This document shows, piece by piece, positions 1 to 9,877 of a stretch of DNA of 64,000 nucleotides. The notes under the pieces are model-generated. The model had not been told where the DNA came from. It made no database searches and worked only from the letters and a program-made list of their open reading frames with translations. The DNA comes from Linum tenue (Eukaryota; Streptophyta; Magnoliopsida; Malpighiales; Linaceae). The DNA lies in contig CAMGYJ010000003.1 in assembly GCA_946122785.1 (NCBI GenBank), positions 25,189,811-25,253,810 on the forward strand. The letters are read 5' to 3'. The first letter of the stretch is position 1. Each line of letters opens with the position of its first letter. The translations under genes and the position numbers were made by a program.

Positions 1-440
1 GCTGCGACGCTCAAATGATCTTGACGGAGAGCTGTGATGTCGCGACGAAGCTTGTAGCGGCGTGGGAGATTGTCGGTGCTGAACCTTTCTTTGAGCTCTT
101 CCCAGATTTGGTGCGCGGAGAGACTAGCTGAAAGACTATTGCGGATATCACGACTCATGGCCGTGCGCAACCATCCAACTACCGCAGCATTGCAACGGAT
201 CCAAGCATCCAGTTGCGGACCTGGTTGAGGACGAATCATGTCCCCTGTAACGAAGCCGAGTTTATTTTTAGCCAGCAAGGAATTGGTCATCTCCGCCACC
301 CAATCACCGTAATTGACGTCGGTGAGAACCTCGCTGACAAACATGAGGTTGGGATGATCCGCGGGATGAAGATGGAGAGGCGACAGTGCGTCGATGACGG
401 GGGGATCCCCGTTTGTGAGAGCACCAGTACCCGAACTCAT
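1..440 (-). CDS. Copia gag polyprotein, N-terminal part (partial)
   Basis: Open frame of about 146 codons that starts at the ATG whose complement is 438-440 and continues past the window edge. It encodes the N-terminal gag region of plant copia elements (DUF4219/UBN2 type). Visible motifs are NYGDWVAEM near residue 45, AWIRCNAAVVGWL near residue 80 and HQIWEELKERF near residue 115. Gag forms the cytoplasmic virus-like particle that packages element RNA. The start lies about 40 bp inside the primer binding site, the usual spacing. No stop or frameshift is seen. Confidence 0.85.
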   Translation of the reverse strand, partial: MSSGTGALTNGDPPVIDALSPLHLHPADHPNLMFVSEVLTDVNYGDWVAEMTNSLLAKNKLGFVTGDMIRPQPGPQLDAWIRCNAAVVGWLRTAMSRDIRNSLSASLSAHQIWEELKERFSTDNLPRRYKLRRDITALRQDHLSVA

Positions 441-479
441 GGTGTCGAAGAAGAAAACTCTAACCCTAGATCAAGGTTA

Positions 480-491
480 GCTCTGATACCA
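480..491 (-). other. Primer binding site, initiator tRNA-Met type
   Basis: The minus strand reads TGGTATCAGAGC, the standard copia primer binding site complementary to the 3' end of initiator tRNA-Met. It begins exactly where the LTR ends in TCTACA, which fixes the LTR boundary at 492 and the orientation of copia A. Confidence 0.9.
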
Positions 492-752
492 TGTAGAATT
501 CTGCAACGCGGAATAAAAGCAAACACGAACAACACGAGATTTTACGTGGTATCCCCGTTCATGATTGAACGAGACTAATCCACGGTGAGCTCGAAAGAGC
601 TCACGGCTTGAGTTTTTATTTCTGATTTTCAATGAACCGATGATACAAGGCCTTCTACAAAGCTACTGGCCTTTTATAGAAAAGAAAGACTCTCCACGTA
701 TGTGACTAACGTGGGACGCAAGCAACCGAAAACAAAGAGTTCAAAACCAACA
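492..752 (-). repeat. 5' LTR of copia A
   Basis: On the minus strand this reads TGTTGGTTTTGAACTC at the start and GAATTCTACA at the end, the TG...CA form of LTRs. It contains a TATA-like CTATAAAAGG around 670-680. The right boundary at 752 is chosen from the TGTTGG start and is less certain than the left one, because the partner LTR is outside the window. Confidence 0.65.
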
Positions 753-952
753 TGGACAAGGACATGAAAGACATGGACATGGACACGTAATAGGGAGAGT
801 TGTGCGACAGCTTTGGTGAAGAGATTTCGGCAGGTATTTGGTTTCTTGTGGGGTTTTTGCTTGGAAGTAATTTCCACAGGTTATTTGGTTGCTTGTCGGC
901 TGGTTATTTGGTTTTCTTGGCTTTCTTCTGCGTGTGATTAGTGCTTCCTGGT
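753..952. other. Junction DNA between copia A and copia B
   Basis: About 200 bp with a short run of TGGACA-like repeats at 750-787 and T/G-rich sequence up to the copia B start codon. The 5' LTR and primer binding site expected for copia B are not here, so its 5' end was lost or replaced when copia A arrived. Confidence 0.4.
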
Positions 953-1151
953 ATGGACTCAAGGATGGATTATATCTCTGTTAAGTTTGATGGCAAGAAC
1001 TTTGCTATGTGGGAGTTTCAATTCCGCAATTTTGCTGCGGGCAAGAGGTTGTTGGGTGTTTTGACAGGGGAGATTAAGCGACCTAGTGCTGATGCAGATG
1101 CGAAACTCTTGGAGGATTGGATGGCTGCTTGTGGGATCTGTGGATATACCC
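953..1151 (+). pseudogene. Copia B gag, N-terminal piece
   Basis: Starts at the ATG at 953 and encodes the UBN2-type gag N terminus: DYISVKFDGKNFAMWEFQF, then RLLGVLTGEIKRP. The frame is cut at 1151 by the TIR element inserted at 1152; gag resumes at 3974. The two halves are not in the same frame across the target site, so a small indel is also present. Confidence 0.8.
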
Positions 1152-1587
1152 AAAGCAGTCAAAATCGGGATTTTACCTAAAATCGAAAACTGGGGTAAAA
1201 TCGGAATTATAGAATCGTAGGATTTTAAGTACCACATAGAAATTAACATATAATAATATTAATAAGGTAAATCATTAATAACACAAAGACATATAACATT
1301 TAAAATGATAATTTTCAAGATTAATGTTCCAAAATTATCATTTAAATTGTTATTTAATGCGTAACTCAAAATAATTTATGAGGAAGGGATAGAGCTCATG
1401 GGGTTTGGCTCTTGTTTTTCATGTTATGTCTCGGTAGTTTAACTCAAAGTAGTATTCCGACATCGTCTACTAAGCATGATTTAAAACTAAGAATAAGTGA
1501 ACTCCAATAAGAATTTTAATGTCATTGGTTTGGTACAAATATATTCATTAATAAATTAATTTGTTAATAACACTACAAGAAACTGCA

Positions 1588-2010
1588 CCTTCTGCGACGA
1601 ATTCTATCGCGGCGATAAGAAATTCGTCGCAGAAAGTGTATAATCTGCAACGAATTTCACTTTTTCGTCGCAGATTGTGCGAAGACTTTTTGCGACGGTT
1701 GTCTTTCGTCGCAGAATGTAATAAGTCTTTTTGCGACGGTTCTCTTTCGTCGTGGAATGGATATAGACTGTCTGCGACGATGGTATGTCGTCTCAGAATG
1801 GATTGAGACTTTCTGCGACGATTGTTTGTCGTTGCAGAATGTATATAGACTTTCTGCGACGATTGTCGACCGTCGCAGAATTTGAGCACTTTCTGCGACG
1901 ATTGTCTTTCGTCGCAAAATGATTGGACACTTTTTGCGACGATTGTCTTTTGTTGCAGAATGTTTGATACTTTCTGCGACGATTGTCTGTCATCGTAGAA
2001 TGTGCGGATG
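1588..2010. repeat. CACTA left subterminal repeat array
   Basis: About ten copies of a unit of roughly 40 bp containing TTCTGCGACGATTGTC and CGTCGCAGAATG. Each unit is itself partly palindromic. Open frames here are repeat artefacts, not genes. Confidence 0.85.
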
Positions 2011-2054
2011 AGGTTCTTGGTTCTTTTGAGATTTTGTATTGATGGAACAAATTA

Positions 2055-2315
2055 GGTTAAATACACTTGTATATCCAAAACTTTCACGGTTGTGCCAATA
2101 ATATCCAAATTTCCCAAACTACCACTTATATCCAATTCCTTCACATTCTTTAACAGTGTTTTTGGATATACAAGTGTATTTAACCAAAAATATATTGGGA
2201 AATGGATAGATTTGGCAAAGAACAACTTGAAAACATGGATATAAATGGTATTCCGGGAAATTTGGATATTATTGACCCAACCGTGAAAGTTTTGGATATA
2301 CAAGTGTATTAAACC
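2055..2315. mobile_element. MITE, Mutator-like, inside the CACTA element
   Basis: The termini GGTTAAATACACTTGTATAT and ATATACAAGTGTATTAAACC are near-perfect inverted repeats that extend more than 50 bp inward. The flanks are AACAAATTA (2046-2054) and AATAAATTA (2316-2324), a 9-bp duplication with one mismatch. An extra copy of the end motif sits internally at 2164-2186. Confidence 0.8.
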
Positions 2316-2414
2316 AATAAATTAATCTAACAAAATGGTTCATTCGTTGTTAGATTTCGTATTCCGAATATTTATATATAAATATAGGAGAATACATTAA
2401 AATTACCAATCATG

Positions 2415-2500
2415 GGTGGTAACCTAGCTGGTCCGTGTGTTAACTACTTACTTGTGTAATCTAAGTATCAGGTCACTAGTTCGAAGACTGGTTTCAGCAT
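2415..2500 (+). other. tRNA-like segment (possible SINE head)
   Basis: An A-box-like stretch (CCTAGCTGGTCCG) is followed about 50 bp later by AGTTCGAAGAC, which resembles a pol III B box. No clean cloverleaf is seen and no poly(A) tail was found, so this could be a decayed SINE or a chance match. Confidence 0.25.
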
Positions 2501-2589
2501 TATTTATTTTTCTTTATCAGAGAAACAGGGGCATTCACGTAAATTTTGAAAAATACGGTGGCATGGTCTGTAATTATGCGAAAAAGTAA

Positions 2590-3230
2590 AGGGGTGAAAA
2601 GGTCCATAAAAAAGAGCTTGCATATAAATCATCTTATGGAGTCAAAACCCTAGCCGCTCTATTTTCTAGCCTTCTTCTTCTCCTCTTTCCTTTTTTTCTC
2701 TCTGAAAATCTGAAACCCAAAGAAAGGAAGAATCCAGATCTGTTTTCCCTCCTATCTTTCCAATCCCGATGCGACGAAGAGGAACCCTAGCCGCTAACCT
2801 CTGCAATCCCTCTTCCCCACTCTTCTCTTCTCTATTCGAGACGGCGACAGACAAACCTATTCTCCAGCCGGTGCGCTAACTCAGGAGATCTTGCCTCCCC
2901 CTCCGTCTGCTTCTGAGCTAGGACGGCCACCGGGTTCGTTAGGAAAAGCGTCGATCTGCGTCTCTCTCCGCCGACCAGAAGCTGATTTGGATCGACCCTA
3001 AATCGACGAGAACAGCGCAGATCTTGGTACTATTTTGGTTGTATGTTTGTTTTTTTATATAAGTTTTTTACCTTCTTTCCTTTCTTGTTTTCCGGTTCTT
3101 GCTTTGGACTACCGCCGAAGGACGAAGATAGTGGAAGAGGATGGGGAAGGCAACAGAAGATGTTTGCAGATCTGGATTTTGGATGAGGGATTTAATCTAG
3201 GAATTGGTAGTGTGGTTTAGAGAATATCAA
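2590..3230 (+). other. Promoter/5'-leader-like segment carried by the CACTA element
   Basis: A TATA-like CATATAAAT at about 2620 is followed by AAACCCTAGCC (a telo-box) and a long pyrimidine-rich tract at 2655-2705. This is the architecture of plant housekeeping-gene leaders. Base composition is much more GC-rich than the surrounding CACTA sequence. No protein family is recognised in any frame, so I infer a captured 5' region, not a coding exon. Confidence 0.35.
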
Positions 3231-3404
3231 GTTTTGGGTTTGATTTGGACCAGGAAAGAAATTATGAATGAACCAGAAAAAAATTGGGACCTATATTAAA
3301 ATGAACCTTTTAACGAAAAAAAAGAATAAGAAATAAAATATTAATTGTAGATAACTGAAAAAAGTCTTCGTCGCTAAAGTTTACGGTTTCTAATTCGTCG
3401 CCGA

Positions 3405-3680
3405 AGAAACGTTTCTGCGACGAATTGTCCGTCGCAAATAAGACTCATCTGCGACGACAGAAACATCGTCGCCAATGGATCTTTCTGTGACGACATGTTC
3501 GTCGCCAATCAGTGACCTTCTGCGACGAATTTAATTTTTTTTGGCAACGAACCAGATATTTTCGTCGCAGAACTTTCTGCGACGATGATTTTTTCTCTTC
3601 TGCGACAATGAAATTCGTCGCGAAAACTTTTTGCGACGGATTTATGGCTTTCGGCGACGAATATTTTTCGTCGCAAAAAG
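3405..3680. repeat. CACTA right subterminal repeat array
   Basis: Repeated TTCTGCGACGA/TCGTCGCAGAA motifs, the counterpart of the array at 1588-2010. They differ in the spacer between motifs. Confidence 0.8.
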
Positions 3681-3973
3681 TTAATTTTCTTGTAGTGTAA
3701 TGATATTAATTCTTTCGTACTTACAATATTATGACAACTATTTTACCGATGAGTTAAACAAGGGGAAGGAAAAGATATTGCTCAAACTGCCTATTTTGTT
3801 CACATAGGATCAAAATCCCGATTTTCGTACGATTTTACGATTTTAACGATTTTAATCCCGATTTTAAACGATTTTAAGGTCCACTGATTTTATATTAAAA
3901 TCAGGATCGGAATCCCTAAGTAAAATCCTAAAATCCTACGATTTTAAGATCAAAATCCCGATTTTGACTGCAT

Positions 3974-4790
3974 TGGATATACCCACGGGCCTTAGTTTGC
4001 GTCGTTTTCAGACAACTCATGAGATGTGGAGCCATATATGTGCTACATATGCGCAACACAGTACTTCTCGTCAGTTTGAGCTCGAGACGGCCATATCTCG
4101 ACTTTCTCAGGGTGATCGTGATGTTCGTGGTTACTATCAGGAGTGTCTTCACCTCTGGACAGAGTATGATCTCCTTACTGCTTCCTTGGTTCCTGCTTCA
4201 GCTTCCTTGGCCGTGATTAATGAACGGGCACGCACCCGTGTACTTCAATTCTTGGCTAAATTGCGTACGAAGTTTGAGCCCATTCGGGCATCCCTAATCC
4301 ATCGTAATGTTACCAAGATTGAAGATGTGGTGGCTGAATTGATGAGGGAGGAGACTAGATTGAAGAGTCAGGCGCAAATTGATCATGCCAGTCCGCAGGT
4401 TGAGTTTGTGTTTGCTGTGGGCAGGCCAGCAGTGGCCTCTCGTCCTACTTTCCAGCGCCCGCCATCTGGTGAGGTAATTTTCCACTTCTGTCTGGAGCCT
4501 GGACATGTGCAGATTTATTGCAAGAAACGTAATTTTTGCAATTACTGCAAACGTACGGGTCACATTGTTTCCGAGTGTCCTACGTTTGTTAAGCGTGGTA
4601 AGCTTACACCACCCTCTACTGCTCCTACTCGTGGTTCGGCCTACCCAGTAGAGCTCTCTACCCCATCATCTTCATCCGCTGGGTCAAGTTCTTCTTCTGG
4701 CATGACTCCCGATCAGATTCGTCGCATGGTTCAGGGAGCTCTTCAGGAGGCCTTGAACTCTGCCTTTCCACTGGGGCTCCAACTGGTAAG
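3974..4790 (+). pseudogene. Copia B gag, C-terminal piece
   Basis: Continues gag after the insertion: SLRRFQTTHEMWSHI, the QLETAISRL-like UBN2 core (read as RQFELETAISRLSQGD), then RDVRGYYQECLHLW. It ends in two zinc knuckles around 4490-4580. The first is degenerate (FHFCLEPGHVQIYC) and the second is intact (CNYCKRTGHIVSEC). A serine-rich tail follows. Confidence 0.8.
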
Positions 4791-5430
4791 TCTTTACGCT
4801 GGCTTTTGGATTCGGCGGCTTTTAATCACATGATCAGAGATCGTAATGCTTTTTATGAATTTACGTCCTACCCCACCCATGTGTTTACAATTGGCCAATG
4901 GGGCTACTATTCCTATTACGGGATCGGGTACAGCTCGTACTGCGTCGATCACTCTCCCCAACACCTTACATGTTCCACAACTAGTCCCTAACTTGGTTTC
5001 CATGGGGCAGTTGACATATGATGGTTGTCGTGTCTCTTTTAATTTCGCTGGTTGTGTTGTGCAGGACCAGAAGACGGTGAGGGTGGTCGGACGGGGGCAG
5101 CAAGGTTGATCGTACTTTTGTATTGAACGAGCTGCATGGTCTTGGGGTGGTGGAGGATTCTGAGAGACAGTCGAGTTCTTCTTGTGCTTCAGGTGCTGAG
5201 GAGCACGTTCGGGCAGTAGCTGATGCACCAACTTTGGATCGGCAGCTTGGGGTTTTGGGTCATGGGAGATTGGGTCATCCTCATACTAGAAGGTTGAAAG
5301 CTATGTTTAAAAAGGATTTATTACCGGATAAATTGGATTGTTCTAAAGTTGATGATGATTCGGTTTGTTGGAGTTGTGTTGAGGCCAAGTGCTCCGCTGA
5401 AGCTAGTACTCCACAGGCTTTGGAGTTTCT
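4790..5430 (+). pseudogene. Copia B protease and GAG-pre-integrase remnant
   Basis: The aspartic protease region begins near 4800. The catalytic motif reads DSAAFNHM where copia elements normally have DSGA-DHM. It is followed by ANGATIPITGSGTA and LPNTLHVPQLVPNLVSM. A frameshift near 5080 leads into the GAG-pre-integrase segment RLGHPHTRRLKAMF and CWSCVEAK at 5260-5390. The integrase catalytic core that should follow is absent: the frame passes straight into a Ser/Thr-rich linker, a deletion of roughly 300 codons by family comparison. Confidence 0.75.
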
Positions 5431-6632
5431 CAACTCGTGGCCTGCATTTGAAGTTCCCACTTCACTGTCACCCTCGACAACTTCCACTACTACTACTACT
5501 TCCTCATCTGATGACTCAAGTGCTCTCATTCCCCTCTGGCGTCACAATCCACTAGCAATGAAGGGTCGTCGACCTCGCCGGTTCATTCCTCTTCTTCTAG
5601 TGGATCCACGTCAGGGACTCCGCTTGGGTCCTCCTAAGGTGCATCCTCTAGTTATTATTCCGAGGGCAGTTCGACGCTGCATGCTTCACCGCAGCTCCCT
5701 CTTCGGCTCTCCAATCGAGCTAATCTGGGTCAACCACCCATCCGCATGCAGGATTTTGCGGGGTATTCGGCCGAACCTGTCTTTGTTCCCTCTCGTTTCT
5801 CGCAGGCAGTGGTTGATCCACGGTGGAATGCCTCCATGCGCGTGGAGATGGACGCTCTGGAAGAAAATGGCACATGGGTACTCGTTCCTCGCCAAGATTG
5901 GATGACCGTAATTGGTAGTCGATGGGTATATGCAGTAAAAATGAATCCGGATGGGTCTGTTGAGCGCTTTAGAGGGCGTGTGGTGGCTCAGGGTTTTAAG
6001 CAGGTGTATGGTATTGACTATGACGAGATGTTTGCTCCAGTGGTCAAAATGCAGACGATCAGATGTGTCTTTGCAGTGGCCGCTATGAAAGGTTGGCCAT
6101 TGTTACAGTTAGATGTCAAGAATGTCTTCTCCATGGTGATCTGAAGGAGACTGTTTACATGGAGCGACCTCTAGGGTATGATAAGGGTGATTCGATGATG
6201 GTCTTCAAATTAGCTCATTCTTTACACGGTCTAAAACAAGCTCCCCGTGCCTGGTTTGAAAAATTCCATGGAACAATAGTGCAGGCAGGATTTACCCAAA
6301 GTCAGAATGATCCTTCACTCTTCATGAGGAATACGGCAGATGGGATTGTCGTTTTGTTGATTTATGTGGATGATATGATTATCACGGGTAGTGATGCGGA
6401 AGGGATTCAGGCGGTTACGGCAGTTCTACGGGATGCGTTCAATATGAAAGAACTTGGGGAAGTGACGTACTTCCTGGGATTGGCAGTATTTCGTTCTCCA
6501 CAAGGATTGTTTGTGTCACAGCGTAAGTACATGATGGATCTTCTGGAGTCCTCTCATTTCACGGACTGTCTACCGTGCTCCACCCCCATTGAGCAAAACC
6601 TCAAGCTCAGCCGCGCAGGGGGGATGTGATGG
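5431..6632 (+). pseudogene. Copia B reverse transcriptase
   Basis: The RT domain runs from about 5810 to 6620. [19 protein letters not shown] and [19 protein letters not shown] are followed by [11 protein letters not shown] frameshift near 6130 separates this from [30 protein letters not shown], the catalytic box LLIYVDDMIITG and ELGEVTYFLGL. The active-site YVDD is kept. A second frame change lies in the G run at 6618-6623, just before the solo LTR insertion. Confidence 0.85.
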
Positions 6633-8001
6633 ATGATTGATAGACCATCGATTGCACATGTTTTTACTCTTATTCTCGAGACGTTTGAGATATTGATTCT
6701 CGTGTTTTAAGCCAATTTCACGCGAGGTTGTGCATTTATGTCATATTTCAGGGCTTGATGTTGGAATCGAGGCGAATAAACGAGTTTCGGGTCGAAAGGA
6801 GCACGTTTGGGTCGAAGTGTGTTGGAAGAGCAAAATACCCGGCCATGAGCGGAAATACCCGGCCGGGTATTATTTGGAGAAGACCGGGGAGCTTCCGTTT
6901 TGGACGTTGAGAAGCAGAGGAGGCCCCAGTCGTGAAGCTTAAATCCCCGGTCGGGAATTCCTGGCCTTGACCGGGGATTTCCCCTGGCCCCCGACGCTGC
7001 GTTTTAAATATACCCGATCGCCAACCAAAATACCCGACCTAGTATTCAGACCGGGGATTGCGACAGACAGCTTCTTAAGGTAAAAGAAGGGAAAAATTGA
7101 AGGGGTCCGAGTTTTAGAGAGAAAAAGCGATACCTAGAGAGAGAAAGTGACGAACCTGATTCTGCAAGTGTCCTTGATCGATCTCCATCACCATTGGAGC
7201 CCGGCTTGAGCTTGGAGAAGAGTTGATTGAGTGCTGGAAGCAGATTATCATCCTTCACAGTATGGTTTCCACATCTGAACTAGACTTCCCATCTCTCTCT
7301 ATGGAGTAACTTTCCTATTCACGTGGGTATGAAGAACCCTAGATTTGTATGTTAGGTCTGATTGTATGAACCCAAGTACAGATTCTATGATTTGATTATA
7401 TTCAATTGAGGTTTGAATTGTTGAATGGCATGAATCCTGATCAAATTCCTATTGTTTCTGCTTTGACCTAGAATGAGATATCTGCCTAGGTTAATAGAGC
7501 ATCCTTGATTGAAGGTAGTGAATTGACGATTTTAGTCGAGGAGTCAATTCACTACTCTGTACCGGATTTACTTCGGTAGTGGAGGTTTGGTTCGTTAGGG
7601 CCTCAATCTGTTTACTCCGGTGGAGGTTAGTTGCCCGCTGGGGACTCAGATTGAGAGGGTCTGGAGACCTTTAGTCGAGACTTCAGACTGTTCAAGAACC
7701 TCCCGCAGTATAACTATCATGGACATTGAACTTGGTAAATTACAATCCGGCTTAACTGCAGTCTAGGGGGAACCATATCCGGGTGACCTCTCTCGACTTG
7801 AAAACAACCTTTTAACCTGCTTTGCTTGTTTGCTTGTTTGGATCTTCGCTAAAGTTTCACCGCTAAATAATAAGAAATCACGTAGTAGTCTTCACACTTA
7901 TGACCCGAGTTGACATTAAAATCCAAACCCGCTATACTACGCTTTAGGAGGTGGTTACACTTGGCCATTTTCTAGAGTGACGGTAGGAGCGAGCCAATGA
8001 T
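6633..8001 (+). repeat. Target-site duplication ATGAT around the solo LTR
   Basis: ATGAT at 6633-6637 and again at 7997-8001 directly flank the TG...CA-bounded LTR. Copia coding resumes immediately afterwards. Confidence 0.85.
6638..7996 (+). mobile_element. Solo LTR of a Ty3/gypsy element (copy 1)
   Basis: A 1,359-bp non-coding segment that begins TGATAGACCATCGATTGCAC, ends AGGAGCGAGCCA and has a perfect 5-bp target duplication. It shares with the segment at 37622-39073 the start (TGAT...TTGCACATG), the TTTAGTCGAG motifs, the TATGGAGTAACTT block and the end (GGTTACACTTGGCCATT). It also contains several CCCGGCC/CCCCGG-rich palindromic segments at 6837-7060. With no internal region left, it is a product of LTR-LTR recombination. 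Confidence 0.85.
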
Positions 8002-8678
8002 CAATCAGTATATCGCAGTCTTGTTGGCAGCTTGATCTACTTAACTCACACTAGACCTGATATTGTTTATGCAGTTCAAGTGGTGAGTCAGTTCTTAGGA
8101 GTAGCTACTAATCTGCACTTGGCAGCGGTGCACAGGTTACTTCGCTACTTGAAATAGACTCAGGATGTTGGGATGTTCTTTCCAGCCAAAGGAGAACCAG
8201 TGATTGAAGCTTTTGCAGATGCAGACTATGCATGATGTATTGATACTAGAAGGTCAACCTCTGGTTGGTGTGTTCGAGTAGGCCAATCCTTTGTTTCATG
8301 GAGATGTAAAAAGCAGGATAGGGTGACTAAGTCGTCTACTGAAGCTGAGTACAGGTCTATGTCAGAAGTGAGTTCGGATTTAGTATGGCTGCAACGGCTA
8401 CTTGGAGAATTGGGAGTTGATTGTCGAAACCCAATGAGGATATATGGATACAACACGAGTGCAATACAGAATGCTATCAATCCTATATTGCATGATAGGA
8501 CAAAGTATATAGAGGTACACGTTCATTACATCAGACGACTAGTGGCAGAGGGAGTCATACAAGTGGGTCATTTATCAACTCAAGATCAGACTGCAGATTT
8601 GTTGACAAAGGCTGTTTCTTCAAGTCGACACTGGTATCTCTCTTCCAAATTGATGTTGCAAACAACACATCAATTTGA
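8002..8678 (+). pseudogene. Copia B RNase H domain
   Basis: Resumes with SVYRSLVGSLIYLTHTRPDI and then AVQVVSQFL. It has in-frame stops at LRYLK*TQ and DYA*CID, then STSGWC, SSTEAEYRSMS and a NTSAIQNA box. The conserved C-D-N before the last box reads YGYN, so a catalytic Asp is lost. The frame ends GGC-stop in the polypurine tract. Confidence 0.85.
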
Positions 8679-8685
8679 GGGAGGG
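8675..8685 (+). other. Polypurine tract of copia B
   Basis: TTGAGGGAGGG lies directly before the TGTTGA start of the 3' LTR. This purine run primes plus-strand DNA synthesis in LTR elements. Confidence 0.8.
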
Positions 8686-8919
8686 TGTTGATTTATATAG
8701 TTGGAGGACCAAACTTGTAATTATGTTTAATAGCCACTAGCGTGTACATATATATGCTTAGCCGTAATCCTTGTAACTCTAACGAAGTTTACGATAGTGA
8801 AACCCTTTTGGAGAGCACAACCTCTCCCGTGGATTAGTCCTTTTGATCAGGGATACCACGTTAAAATCGTGTGTCTGTTCTTCGCTCTAGTTCTTTTCAC
8901 TTGGTCCTTTTGTTCGACA
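8686..8919 (+). repeat. 3' LTR of copia B
   Basis: Starts TGTTGATTTATATAG after the polypurine tract. The right end is placed at TTCGACA (8919), which mirrors the TGTTGA start with one mismatch. The end is approximate because the 5' LTR is missing. Confidence 0.6.
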
Positions 8920-9480
8920 GCACATTGGTTTGCAGCTATTGTTGTCCCTCTTTGTGTCGCTACAAAAAATGTCATTATTGATGACACGTTTTGCTTCGTT
9001 AAATGTAATATCGTGTCAGTAATACATTTTACCGACGACATATGTTCGTCATTCGTCGTTAAAGAAAAGTCTCATTGCTAATAGTTTATTAGCAACGCGT
9101 TGTTTTCGTCAAAAAATTAAAAATTGACGTAAGAAAAGAAGCCATTCACGAAAAAGAAAGATGGCGAAAATTTATACTGTTATATATTCTCTTATGACGA
9201 CCTAGTGTCGTCAGAAACACATTATTTTTTTTATAATGGCGATTAGTCGTCAGAAATACATTATTTATGATGGACCTTAAGAAATAATACTTTTACCGAC
9301 ATCGATATGTCATCGTTAATTCGAACCATAACGTTAGTATTGACGACGAAGAAATAAATAATTATGATGCCCCGTCAAAATTGAAACAACACCGAATTAC
9401 TAAATCCTTGGTTTGAAAATTTATCGTGGCTACCGTAGATCGTTAGAAATATATTTACTTCTGATGCTCCGTTAGAAATA

Positions 9481-9877
9481 TGCTAAATTGCAAGTTTGGT
9501 CACTATAATTTCTTAAAATGTTCACGTTTTCCACTAAAATTAATTTATTCCATCCTTAATCACTTAAATTAGGTTAACAGTGCAAGTTTGATCACTGACC
9601 GTCAGTCTCCGTTAATTTTTGCTGATGTGGCGGTCAACTCTTATTGTTGACCGTTAAATGAGTGACGTGGCAATTACTAAAATAATTTAATTATTTAATT
9701 GTCCACCTAATTATTAAAAAAATTAAAAAAATCTTAATTTCTTTAATTATTATTTTCCACCGCCCGTCGTCGTTCCTCTCCCCTCCGTTCGACGACCTCT
9801 CCCGGCTGGTCAAGCCCCGCGCCATCACTGTCTTGATCCTTTGAGCATTCGAGAGAGAACCAATTGCCCCACTTTCA
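9481..9877 (+). repeat. Left long terminal inverted repeat of the Pack-MULE
   Basis: Pairs with 11376-11780. Shared blocks include CACTAAAATTA, CTCCGTTAA/TTAACAGAG and CGAGAGAGAACCAATT. The outer part is AT-rich and the inner 120 bp GC-rich. Confidence 0.85.

Larger units (their letters stand above)
1..752 (-). mobile_element. Ty1/copia retrotransposon, 5' part (copia A)
   Basis: Minus-strand copia element that runs off the left edge. In order from its 5' end it shows an LTR (752 down to 492), a primer binding site directly next to the LTR, a short leader and an open gag frame. Only the 5' end is in the window, so completeness of pol cannot be judged. No frame damage is seen in the visible 147 codons, which suggests a younger copy than the neighbouring copia B. 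Confidence 0.85.
1571..3697. mobile_element. Non-autonomous CACTA (En/Spm) element
   Basis: Starts CACTACAAGAAA and ends TTTTCTTGTAGTG, the canonical CACTA termini. It is flanked by the 3-bp duplication TAA (1568-1570 and 3698-3700). Subterminal arrays of TTCTGCGACGA-type units lie in opposite orientation at 1588-2010 and 3405-3680, as expected for transposase binding regions. It is 2,127 bp long and has no transposase frame. Between the arrays it carries a MITE, a tRNA-like segment and a stretch resembling a gene promoter and leader. Confidence 0.92.
1152..3973. mobile_element. Mutator-like (or unclassified) TIR element inside copia B gag
   Basis: The ends are inverted repeats: GCAGTCAAAATCGGGATTTT at 1155-1174 and its complement at 3952-3971. 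They are followed by many degenerate AAAATCG-type subterminal motifs on both sides. The flanks carry an 11-bp direct repeat TGGATATACCC (1141-1151 and 3974-3984), and gag coding continues across it. A 9-11 bp duplication is typical of Mutator-like elements. No transposase is visible. Most of its length is a later CACTA insertion; its own sequence is only about 700 bp (1152-1570 and 3698-3973). Confidence 0.8.
941..8919 (+). mobile_element. Ty1/copia retrotransposon, degenerate and interrupted (copia B)
   Basis: Plus-strand copia element with gag, protease, GAG-pre-integrase, reverse transcriptase, RNase H, polypurine tract and 3' LTR in normal order. The 5' LTR is missing and the integrase core is deleted. 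Two insertions split it: a Mutator-like element at 1152-3973 inside gag and a solo gypsy LTR at 6638-7996 between reverse transcriptase and RNase H. Several frameshifts and stops show that it is dead. Confidence 0.85.

Noticed and set aside
1548..2050. Open frames rich in Arg/Ser over the CACTA array
   Set aside because: They are translations of the tandem subterminal repeat and change with repeat phase.
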